Shown here piece by piece: positions 43,893 through 50,861 of a stretch of DNA of 64,000 nucleotides. Each line of letters opens with the position of its first letter. Positions within the stretch are counted from its first letter, which is position 1. The stretch spans positions 1 through 64,000 of the forward strand of contig JAOTUY010000010.1 in NCBI GenBank assembly GCA_029863625.1. Reading direction: 5' to 3'. A program made the position numbers and the translations under genes. Source of the stretch: Acidimicrobiia bacterium (GTDB lineage Bacteria; Actinomycetota; Acidimicrobiia; Spongiisociales; UBA4744). Under the pieces are notes generated by a model. The model saw only the letters and a list, made by a program, of their open reading frames with translations. It was not told the DNA's origin and did not search any database.

Positions 43893-43969
43893 CGTATTTC
43901 GTACTCTGTACTTCGTACTCTGTACTTCGTACTTCGTACTTCGTACTGAGTACTTCGTACTGAGTACTA
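43893..43969. repeat. Eleven-unit heptanucleotide array (CGTACTT/TGTACTT/AGTACTT family)
   Basis: Eleven perfect 7-base steps, 77 bases, in units such as CGTACTT, CGTACTC, TGTACTT, CGTACTG, AGTACTT and AGTACTA. It starts 7 bases after the serC stop and its last unit contains the stop codon of the convergent gene. Each unit has a GTACT core, so the array is partly self-complementary. Confidence 0.85.
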
Positions 43970-44632
43970 GATCTTTACATCGATCAAGGTTGGGGCCGGG
44001 CGAAAGTCGGCCCGGTTGCGAGCGGACAGCGACGCCAGCGGGTGAGATACCACCACCACCTCTCCTTCGAGGAGAGATGTACGCAGGGCCACATCGGCCG
44101 CCCGGACCGTGGTCCACATCCGCGAACCCATGAGGGCGGCCACCGGGAGCAGGACGGCTTCGGCTTCTTCTGGCGGCGCTACCTCGACCATCATTCCCAG
44201 GTAGGTGAGGCCTCTGGCGATGGCGCGCTGGTCTGTGAACAACGCCGCGGAGGCACCGCCCAGATCGCGAGCTGCCTCCAGCACTGCCAGCGTCGTCTCG
44301 CCGAGCGAAACAACTCCCAGGGTGCCGTGGTGGGCAATCCGCGATCCGATCTCGTCTGCCCAGGTGCGGTCGTCCAACTGCTCCATAACCACCAGAAGGG
44401 CCGCTCGGCCGGCGTTCGGTTCAGAATCCAGCACGGTTTTCGTTACCGCCAGAATGAATGGGCTATCGGCCCGGCGGCGCCGGAGTTCCCGGACTGCTTC
44501 GGCCTGGGGACTGTTCCAATGGCCGTCCAACATTCTCAGGATGGCCTGCGCGGCGGCGGAGGCCGCAACAATCGGATCAGCCCACACATCCCGGGCCACG
44601 TCCTGCAGGCGGTCCATAGGAGTATCTGCCAT
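43967..44632 (-). CDS. Conserved-looking helical protein, possibly a divergent IF-2B-like fold
   Basis: The 221-aa protein begins RLQDVARDVWADPIVAASAAAQAILRML and has an alternating helix/strand second half (LGVVSLGETTLAVLEAARDL, ALFTDQRAIARGLTYLGMMVEVAPP, AALMGSRMWTTVRAADVALR). That order, with a phosphate-loop-like strand-turn and a later acidic region, recalls the IF-2B family protein at 34101-34958, but the key CTE and GADAI motifs are absent. I therefore leave the function open. Its stop codon lies inside the heptamer array. It is co-directional with and downstream of ppa. Confidence 0.6.
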   Translation of the reverse strand: MADTPMDRLQDVARDVWADPIVAASAAAQAILRMLDGHWNSPQAEAVRELRRRRADSPFILAVTKTVLDSEPNAGRAALLVVMEQLDDRTWADEIGSRIAHHGTLGVVSLGETTLAVLEAARDLGGASAALFTDQRAIARGLTYLGMMVEVAPPEEAEAVLLPVAALMGSRMWTTVRAADVALRTSLLEGEVVVVSHPLASLSARNRADFRPAPTLIDVKI

Positions 44633-44715
44633 ACAGCATCTAACGCTATCTGCTCGGAGTTGAGCGCGGGGCGTGGTTCAGAGCAGGACCGATCCCCCCG
44701 GCTCCGCGTTGACTG

Positions 44716-45201
44716 CTAACCCCGGAAGGCAGCCCGAGCGGAGGCAAGGATTTCGAGAGTCTCGTCGAGGTCATGCCACCCGAGCGCTGCCGTCTTCTTC
44801 TCTTCGAGGTCTTTGTACACTGTGAAGAAGTGCTCGATTTCCTTGAGCATATGGCTTGGCATGTCTTCGAGTGCTCGTACGTCCGCCCACACCGGTTCGC
44901 CCAGCGGCACACCGATCACTTTGTGGTCTGGATGACCCTGATCTTCCATCAGGAAGAGGCCGATTGGTCTGATCCGGATGTGACACCCGGGAAAGGTAGG
45001 TTCCGACACCAACGCCAGCGCATCGAGAGGATCACCGTCCTCGGCCAGCGTGTCGGGGATATAGCCGTAGTCGGCCGGATAGCGGGTGGCCGTGAACAAC
45101 ATCCGATCGAGGTAGAATTTGCCAGACTCGTGGTCAACCTCGTATTTGTTGCGGCTCCCCTTGGGGATTTCGACGATCATGGTGATCGGTTCTTGCTGCA
45201 T
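44716..45201 (-). CDS. ppa: Inorganic pyrophosphatase (family I)
   Basis: The 161-aa size and the signature DGDPLDALAL (metal-binding Asp residues) identify a soluble type I pyrophosphatase. Other family features are EIPKGSRNKYEVD at the start, FYLDRMLFTATRYPADYGYIPDT, and VWADVRALEDMP, followed by IEHFFTVYKDLEEKK. It hydrolyses pyrophosphate released by biosynthesis, including by the acyl-activating enzymes in this window. AGGAG lies 4 bases upstream of the ATG at 45201. Divergent from pruA. Confidence 0.93.
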   Translation of the reverse strand: MQQEPITMIVEIPKGSRNKYEVDHESGKFYLDRMLFTATRYPADYGYIPDTLAEDGDPLDALALVSEPTFPGCHIRIRPIGLFLMEDQGHPDHKVIGVPLGEPVWADVRALEDMPSHMLKEIEHFFTVYKDLEEKKTAALGWHDLDETLEILASARAAFRG

Positions 45202-45296
45202 GGTGCTCCTCATTGCTCGCCGCCAGGCTACCGGCGGAATCGCTCGGCGAATCCCGATAGGCTCCGGAGCACGAGACCACACCGAGGAGGCCAATC

Positions 45297-46850
45297 GTGT
45301 TTCAACCCTTCGTCAACGAGCCCTATTCGGACTTCACCGTCTCTGCCAATGAGGCCGCATACCGTCTGGCATTGGCCGGAGTACGGGAGCAGCTCGGCGG
45401 TCACTATCCGCTCGTTATCGGTGGAGAGTCGATTGACACCGGTAGGAAGATCGACAGCGTGAACCCCTGTCGGCCGGCCGAACTCGTCGGATCGGCGGCC
45501 GGAGCCGACGCCCAGCTGGCCGAGCGGTCTATCGAGATGGCCTGGGCTGCCTTTGCCGGGTGGTCCCGACGATCGGCCGAGGATCGGGGCAGACACCTCG
45601 TGAAACTGGCCGCACTCATGCGTGATCGGAAGTACGAGTTGTCCGCGTGGGAAACGATTGAAGCTTCCAAGAACTGGCTGGAGGCTGAGGCCGACGTGGC
45701 CGAAGCTATCGACTTTGTTGAGTACTACGCGCGCCAGGCCGTTCAGCTTGCGAATCCAATTGAGGTAGCTGGGTATCCCGGCGAGGAGAACGAATCCCAC
45801 CTCATTCCGATCGGCGCAGGCGTCGCCATCCCTCCCTGGAACTTTCCCCTGGCCATCCTCGCCGGCATGGCTATCGGACCGGTGGCGGCGGGGAACACAG
45901 TGATTGTGAAGCCTGCCTCAACGACTCCGATCATTGCCGCCAAGTTCATGGAATTGGTTGAGGCGGCCGGATTTCCCCCGGGAGTGGTCAACTACCTCCC
46001 CGGGGCGGGTAGTGAGATCGGCGATGTGCTGGTCGACCATCCGCGTACCCGCTTTGTCAACTTCACCGGCTCAAAGGAAGTTGGCCTGCGGATCGCCGAA
46101 CGGTCGGCCAAAGTGCAACCCGGGCAGATGTGGTTGAAGCGGGCGTACATGGAGATGGGCGGCAAAGACGCCCAAATCGTCGATGAGACCGCCGATCTCG
46201 GTGCAGCCGCCCGGGCCGCCGTGGCGGGCGCTTTTGGCTTTCAGGGCCAGAAGTGCTCGGCTTGTTCGCGTTTGATCGTGGTTGACGATGTCTACGACGA
46301 AGTTTTGGACGCTGTCGTCGAGCACACCGCGGAGCTGTCGGTTGGTCCGGCCGAGGACAACTTCAACGTCAACGCCGTTATCAGCGGTGGTCAACAACGG
46401 TCGATTCTCGACGAGATCGAGAAGGGGCGGGCCACCGCCAAACTGGTGGCGGGTGGCGAACCGGTGGATGTCGAAGGAGGCTTCTACATTCGGCCGACCG
46501 TATTCGCTGAGGTTGAGCCGGATGCCCGTCTTGCCCAGCACGAGATCTTTGGTCCGGTGCTCTCGGTCATTCGCGCGTCCGATTTCGACCAGGCATTGCG
46601 GATCGCCAATAGCACGGAGTATGCCCTCACCGGTGGGCTCTTCAGCTCGAGTCGCGATCGTATTGAGAGAGTGCGCCGGGAATTCCAGGTCGGCAACCTC
46701 TACATCAACCGCAAGATCACGGGAGCGCTGGTGGGTGTGCAACCGTTCGGAGGCTTTCGGATGTCCGGATCGAATGCCAAGGCAGGCGGGCCGGATTACC
46801 TGCGGCTCTTCATGGAAATGAAAACGGTCGCCGAGCGGTGGATCGACTAG
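45297..46850 (+). CDS. pruA: L-glutamate gamma-semialdehyde dehydrogenase
   Basis: The 517-aa aldehyde dehydrogenase is of the stand-alone PruA/RocA type. Markers are the N-terminal FVNEPYSDFT typical of 1-pyrroline-5-carboxylate dehydrogenases, IPPWNFPLAI, the NAD site FTGSKEVGLRI, the catalytic Glu in MEMGGKDA and Cys320 in GFQGQKCSACSR, then PFGGFRMSGSNAKAGGPDYL. It oxidises glutamate semialdehyde to glutamate in proline breakdown. No proline dehydrogenase is beside it. A strong terminator follows immediately. Confidence 0.93.
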   Translation: MFQPFVNEPYSDFTVSANEAAYRLALAGVREQLGGHYPLVIGGESIDTGRKIDSVNPCRPAELVGSAAGADAQLAERSIEMAWAAFAGWSRRSAEDRGRHLVKLAALMRDRKYELSAWETIEASKNWLEAEADVAEAIDFVEYYARQAVQLANPIEVAGYPGEENESHLIPIGAGVAIPPWNFPLAILAGMAIGPVAAGNTVIVKPASTTPIIAAKFMELVEAAGFPPGVVNYLPGAGSEIGDVLVDHPRTRFVNFTGSKEVGLRIAERSAKVQPGQMWLKRAYMEMGGKDAQIVDETADLGAAARAAVAGAFGFQGQKCSACSRLIVVDDVYDEVLDAVVEHTAELSVGPAEDNFNVNAVISGGQQRSILDEIEKGRATAKLVAGGEPVDVEGGFYIRPTVFAEVEPDARLAQHEIFGPVLSVIRASDFDQALRIANSTEYALTGGLFSSSRDRIERVRREFQVGNLYINRKITGALVGVQPFGGFRMSGSNAKAGGPDYLRLFMEMKTVAERWID

Positions 46851-46854
46851 AGAC

Positions 46855-46891
46855 AAAAAAAGGGGACGCACCGGAGTGCGTTCCCCTTTTT
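46855..46891. terminator. Bidirectional rho-independent terminator
   Basis: An A tract, a GC stem (AAAAAGGGGACGCA pairing with TGCGTTCCCCTTTTT, one bulged base) and a T tract form a symmetric terminator that serves pruA on the + strand and the convergent small-protein gene on the - strand. It is the clearest intrinsic terminator in the window. Confidence 0.88.
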
Positions 46892-46903
46892 CGAAAATGG
46901 CGA

Positions 46904-47197
46904 CTACTGGCCTTCGACTTTGTCCTGAACCTGCTCGACGGTACTTTCTGCAGTGTCCTTGACATCGGCAACGACATCATCGCCCTTGCCCATCTTGTCC
47001 TCGACGAAATCCTTGGCCTTTCCGAAAGTATCGCCGGCCGCGTCGCCGATGTCCTCAGCGACATCCTTGACCTTGTCGAAGGCGTCCCCGCCCATTTCCT
47101 TGGCCTTGTCAACCATCGGTGCGGCCTTTTCAGAGAGCTCCGCAGCCTCCGCTTTTGCCTGGCCAAACCAGCCCTTCAGCGTGTCCATAAAACCCAT
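46904..47197 (-). CDS. Small amphipathic helical protein (97 aa)
   Basis: After a hydrophobic/aromatic start (MGFMDTLKGWFGQ) the protein is Ala, Asp, Lys and Val rich with a near-11-residue periodicity (AEDIGDAAGDTFGKAKDFVEDKMG), i.e. a long amphipathic helix. The composition recalls LEA-like, YtxH or CsbD-type stress proteins and the small Rv0909-type antitoxins, but no motif decides between them. AGGAG lies 7 bases upstream of the ATG. It ends at the bidirectional terminator. Confidence 0.7.
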   Translation of the reverse strand: MGFMDTLKGWFGQAKAEAAELSEKAAPMVDKAKEMGGDAFDKVKDVAEDIGDAAGDTFGKAKDFVEDKMGKGDDVVADVKDTAESTVEQVQDKVEGQ

Positions 47198-47285
47198 TTC
47201 TTCACTCCTCTGATCGTGGGGTTTTCGATATCTACTTCATCATAGGGATTGCCAGACGGTCCCGAATCCTTGCTGCACGAATAGT

Positions 47286-48101
47286 TCAATAGTCCAATGT
47301 TGCGGCTGTGTGCCCTTCGGTGTCGAGAAGCAGCGCAGAGTCACCGTCGTTGCCCCATACCGGGCCGTCCGCGCACCAATACCGACGGCCGACCTCGTCG
47401 ACCCCGCAGCCTGTGTGGACGGTGAGATCCGCCCCAGGTGCGAGCGTCGTACCTGCCGGGAACAGATAGCGGTGGACGGACGAGGCGTCCCGCAGAGTCC
47501 AACCGGAGACATCGATTTCTGTTGTGCCGGTGTTGGCAATAACCACCCATTCGCCGTTCAGATTCTCCTCGTCCGGTCCCGAAGGGTTGGGTTCGATCTC
47601 CGTAACCGCAACGCTCGTTCCTGACGTCGAGACGCAGGTGTTTGGCGACCACATCCCGCGCTCGTTGTCCCGCGCCTCCTGGGCCGCTGCATCCAGGCGC
47701 TCTTGCAGTGCGGTGTTGGGTTGAAAGGCTCGGGCCAGCACCAGACCGCGTCGGGCCATCTCTTCGTTGATGAGGGTCCCCTCACGGTAGACATAGCCGA
47801 GGAGACGTCCGTATTGGTCTCGAGCTTCCACATCGGGCACGACTTGAACTTCCGTGTCGGCAATCAAGTCTCGGAGACCGGTGGCTGATTCCGGCCCGAA
47901 ACATTCGTCGTATTCCGGAGCGTTGATTCCTATGAGCCGGACCTTCTCTTCGGAGCCGTTGATCTCAACAACGAGCGAATCGCCGTCTTGTACATCAATG
48001 ACATAGGCCGCTACTCCCGGCGTGGTTGGGTTGGAAACGGTGGCCGGGGAACAGGCGGCCGCGCCCGCGGCGATAATGAGGATGGATAGGAACGGCTTCA
48101 T
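47286..48101 (-). CDS. Thermonuclease-like lipoprotein with a lamin-tail domain
   Basis: A signal peptide with the lipobox AGAAAC (Cys17) anchors the protein outside the membrane. Residues ~30-150 form a staphylococcal nuclease domain with VIDVQDGDSLVVE, VRLIGINAPE (catalytic Arg and Glu) and YGRLLGYVYREGTLINEEM. Residues ~165-271 form a lamin-tail (LTD) domain (EWVVIANTGTTEIDVSGWTLRD, GADLTVHTGCG). It probably degrades extracellular nucleic acids; the LTD domain may tether it to a surface or partner. Confidence 0.87.
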   Translation of the reverse strand: MKPFLSILIIAAGAAACSPATVSNPTTPGVAAYVIDVQDGDSLVVEINGSEEKVRLIGINAPEYDECFGPESATGLRDLIADTEVQVVPDVEARDQYGRLLGYVYREGTLINEEMARRGLVLARAFQPNTALQERLDAAAQEARDNERGMWSPNTCVSTSGTSVAVTEIEPNPSGPDEENLNGEWVVIANTGTTEIDVSGWTLRDASSVHRYLFPAGTTLAPGADLTVHTGCGVDEVGRRYWCADGPVWGNDGDSALLLDTEGHTAATLDY

Positions 48102-48152
48102 GGAGGCCGTATGGTACGGGACGGCTGTGACGTCCGGTCATTGGAGGCGATC

Positions 48153-48944
48153 ATGCACTTCGTAGAAGTTGGCGACACCACGCTCGCGTATCAATCGAGA
48201 GGAGGGGGCGACCTGGCAGTATTCGTGCACGGGTTCCCGCTCGATCACCGATTGTGGCTCGATCAGCTCGACGCCCTCGGGGATCTCCGGCAATGTGTGG
48301 CGCCCGACCTGCGCGGCTCCGGGAGCTCAGACGCGGTCGCTTCCCTGGTGCTCGCTATGGAACAGGTCGCGGATGACCTGGCGGAGCTCATCGAGAGTCT
48401 TGGTCATACTTCTGCCGACGTGGTTTCCCTGTCGATGGGCGGCTATGGCGCGCTGGCACTCTGGGAGCGGCATCCGGAACGGGTTCGCAGCCTGGTTCTG
48501 ATGGATACTCGACCCGGCGCAGACTCCGAAGCCGGGCGGGCCGGTCGGCGGGAGACTGCGGAGCGCGTCGCCGACGAGGGAGGGGGAGTCCTGGTAGCCA
48601 GTCTCCAGAAAGCTCTGCTTGCCCCCGGCGCCGAGCTGGCTGCCCGGGTCAGGTTGCGGGGGATGATCGAAGCAACGGCACCGGAGACGATCGTGGCCTC
48701 GCTGGAAGGCATGGCCCGCCGGGCCGATCGCACCGATATCTTGTCTTCGATCACTGTGCCGACCCTGGTGATGGTCGGCGCGGACGACGGGCTTACACCT
48801 CCCGATATGGCCGAGCATATGGCTGAGCTGATTCCCACCGCCGAATTGGTCGTCATTCCCGGCGCCGGTCACCTTCCGCCGATCGAGACGCCCGAGGCTG
48901 TGAACGACGCGCTGCGGGCGTTTTGGGAGAGGTCAGACAGCTAA
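48153..48944 (+). CDS. Alpha/beta hydrolase
   Basis: The 263-aa protein has the HGFPLDHRLW oxyanion-hole region, the nucleophile Ser94 in VVSLSMGGYGAL (the first Gly of GxSxG is Ser), an acid in VMVGADDGLTPP and His in GAGHLPPIE. The substrate is open; close relatives act as esterases, lactonases or C-C hydrolases. The ATG at 48153 has GGAGG 5 bases upstream. It is divergent from the nuclease lipoprotein gene. Confidence 0.87.
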   Translation: MHFVEVGDTTLAYQSRGGGDLAVFVHGFPLDHRLWLDQLDALGDLRQCVAPDLRGSGSSDAVASLVLAMEQVADDLAELIESLGHTSADVVSLSMGGYGALALWERHPERVRSLVLMDTRPGADSEAGRAGRRETAERVADEGGGVLVASLQKALLAPGAELAARVRLRGMIEATAPETIVASLEGMARRADRTDILSSITVPTLVMVGADDGLTPPDMAEHMAELIPTAELVVIPGAGHLPPIETPEAVNDALRAFWERSDS

Positions 48945-49016
48945 CTGCTGGTTCATATCGTTGGTGGGAGCCGGCCTCCCCTCCGCCGAGCCCTTCAGGC
49001 CCGGCGCCTCCCGGGG

Positions 49017-50372
49017 TCAACTCAGTGCTCTTTCTCCCGCTTTTCGTGCCGCGATGTGGACCGGATCCCATACCCCGGAAAACGGTGGTGCGTAGGACAG
49101 ATCGGTCCAGGCGAGTTCATGGGCAGGCAGCTCCGACCACATCGCCGTTGCGAAGATATCGATGCGTTTCCCGGCGCCGGGACCACCGACGATCTGGGCG
49201 CCAAGCAGCCGTGCGGTGTCCCTTTCGGCGACGGCCTTGACCGTCATCGGGCTCGAGCCCGGCCAGTAATGGGCAGCGGTGGAGCTCTTGATGCGGGCCG
49301 CGACCGCTTTGAGGCCGGCTTCGGCTGCCTGCCACTCGGTCAGACCGGTGCTGGAGATCTCGAGATCGCCGACTTTGGTTATGGCGGTGCCGAGGACACC
49401 GGGGAAGGTTGCGTCGCCGCCTCCGAGGTTTATCCCGGCCACCCGCCCGGCCTTATTCGCCACTGTTCCGAGATGCAGGTTGACGGGCTGGCCCGAGATC
49501 CGGTGGTGGGCTTCGGCACAATCGCCGGCCGACCAGACCCCGTCGGTCTCGGTTCGCTGGTGATCGTCGACGGCTACGGCGCCGGTTGGTCCCAACGGTA
49601 TGCCGGCAGCTTTGGCAAGGTCGACGTGTGGCCGGCTCCCGAGCGCCAACACCACCAGGTCGGCGGGGAAGCTTCGATCATCGCACCCGACCCCCGCCAC
49701 TCTTCCTGCGTTTGCCGCAATGCACTCGACTTTGATTCCGGTCTCGACGTGAATTCCCATCGACCGCATGCGGTCGGAAACGAGTTCGGCCATATCCGGA
49801 TCAAGGGTTCGTTCCAGAACCGTCGGCATCATGGTCACGACGGTCGTGTGAATCCCGACATGTTCAAACGCCTCAGCGATCTCGAGCCCGATATAGCCGC
49901 CACCGACGACTACGGCGCGTTCGGGTCTGGATGTGACGAGCGATCGGAGCCGGGCGGCATCGTCGAGGGTGCGCAACGTGTGGACCCCCTCGAGGTCTAT
50001 GCCCTGGATGGGTGGGCGGATGGCGGTGGCGCCGGTTGCATAGAGCAACTGGTCGTAACCCACTGTTTCCTCGCCCCCCGAGTGTTGGACTGTGACACGG
50101 CGAGCGTCGAGATCGATGCCGGTGACCTGATGGTGAATCCGGGCATCGATGCCGCGGGCCTGGAATTGCTCGGGAGTGCGTACCTGCAGGTCGCCAAAAT
50201 CCTCAATCCATCCGCCCACGAAGTACGGCTCTCCGCAGGCGGAGTAACTCACATAGGCGGATTGCTCAAACACGATGATCTCGAGATCATCGGCCCTGCG
50301 CATCCGTCGCGCCTGACTGGCCGCGGACATACCCGCTGCATCGCCTCCAATGACGACCAGTCGTTCCGCCAT
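49017..50372 (-). CDS. CoA-disulfide reductase-like FAD/NAD(P) oxidoreductase
   Basis: The 451-aa flavoprotein has an FAD motif (LVVIGGDAAGMSAASQA), the redox-active Cys46 in VSYSACGEPYF (the single-Cys site of CoA-disulfide reductase and NADH oxidase), the NAD(P) motif VVVGGGYIGLEIAEAF and the C-terminal dimerisation domain. It may reduce CoA disulfide, polysulfide or oxygen. Its ATG overlaps the lapA-like stop by one base (TAATG), so the two are translationally coupled. Confidence 0.85.
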   Translation of the reverse strand: MAERLVVIGGDAAGMSAASQARRMRRADDLEIIVFEQSAYVSYSACGEPYFVGGWIEDFGDLQVRTPEQFQARGIDARIHHQVTGIDLDARRVTVQHSGGEETVGYDQLLYATGATAIRPPIQGIDLEGVHTLRTLDDAARLRSLVTSRPERAVVVGGGYIGLEIAEAFEHVGIHTTVVTMMPTVLERTLDPDMAELVSDRMRSMGIHVETGIKVECIAANAGRVAGVGCDDRSFPADLVVLALGSRPHVDLAKAAGIPLGPTGAVAVDDHQRTETDGVWSAGDCAEAHHRISGQPVNLHLGTVANKAGRVAGINLGGGDATFPGVLGTAITKVGDLEISSTGLTEWQAAEAGLKAVAARIKSSTAAHYWPGSSPMTVKAVAERDTARLLGAQIVGGPGAGKRIDIFATAMWSELPAHELAWTDLSYAPPFSGVWDPVHIAARKAGERALS

Positions 50373-50830
50373 TATTCGATGCGCGGGTCTCTGGAATCTG
50401 CCTTAGCGCGGAGATGCTTGAGCTCTTCACGCTCGGCGAGGACCTTGCGCTTCCGACGGCGAATGATCATCCCGATCAGCTCATCGATCAGGACCGCCGC
50501 CAGAGCCCCCACCAATATGACGATGATCAGCGGCGCGGTGGTCTCCCAGAAGTACAGCTGGACCGGCACCGTTTCGGTGTTCTGGACGGCCAACACGATG
50601 ATGGCAACGGTAAGGAGTACTCCAAAGATGAACGCCCAGGAGATCCCGGTCCCGGCGAACACCCGATGTTGTTCAGGCTCAGGGACGGTCACCGGTTCAG
50701 GTTTTTCCTTTGCCTCAAACTTGACGGTCTCTTCGGGTGGTTCGATCGCTCCCGGAACGAACGAACCAAGATCAGATTCAGACGAAAACGGCTCCTGCTC
50801 AGGGTCGCCTGTGGTTTCTCTATCGCTCAC
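50372..50830 (-). CDS. LapA domain membrane protein
   Basis: GTG at 50830 is the start (GGAGG 5 bases upstream), giving 152 aa. The N-terminal ~75 residues are acidic, proline-rich and disordered. Two transmembrane helices follow (FIFGVLLTVAIIVLAVQN and APLIIVILVGALAAVLIDELIG) with the LapA-type N-T-x-x-V-x-V-x-x-F/Y-x pattern (QNTETVPVQLYFWETTAP), and a basic coiled tail (RRRKRKVLAEREELKHLRAK). LapA proteins assist lipopolysaccharide or envelope assembly in Gram-negatives; their role in actinobacteria is unclear. Confidence 0.82.
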   Translation of the reverse strand: MSDRETTGDPEQEPFSSESDLGSFVPGAIEPPEETVKFEAKEKPEPVTVPEPEQHRVFAGTGISWAFIFGVLLTVAIIVLAVQNTETVPVQLYFWETTAPLIIVILVGALAAVLIDELIGMIIRRRKRKVLAEREELKHLRAKADSRDPRIE

Positions 50831-50861
50831 GACTTCCTCCAGTAAGTCCGTCGTCTGAAGG

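Noticed and set aside
43893..43969. CRISPR array
   Set aside because: The units are 7 bases long with no spacers, and no cas genes are present.
49056..50858. 600-codon plus-strand open frame
   Set aside because: Antisense to the CoA-disulfide-reductase-like gene and lapA-like gene, which have clear motifs and ribosome sites.
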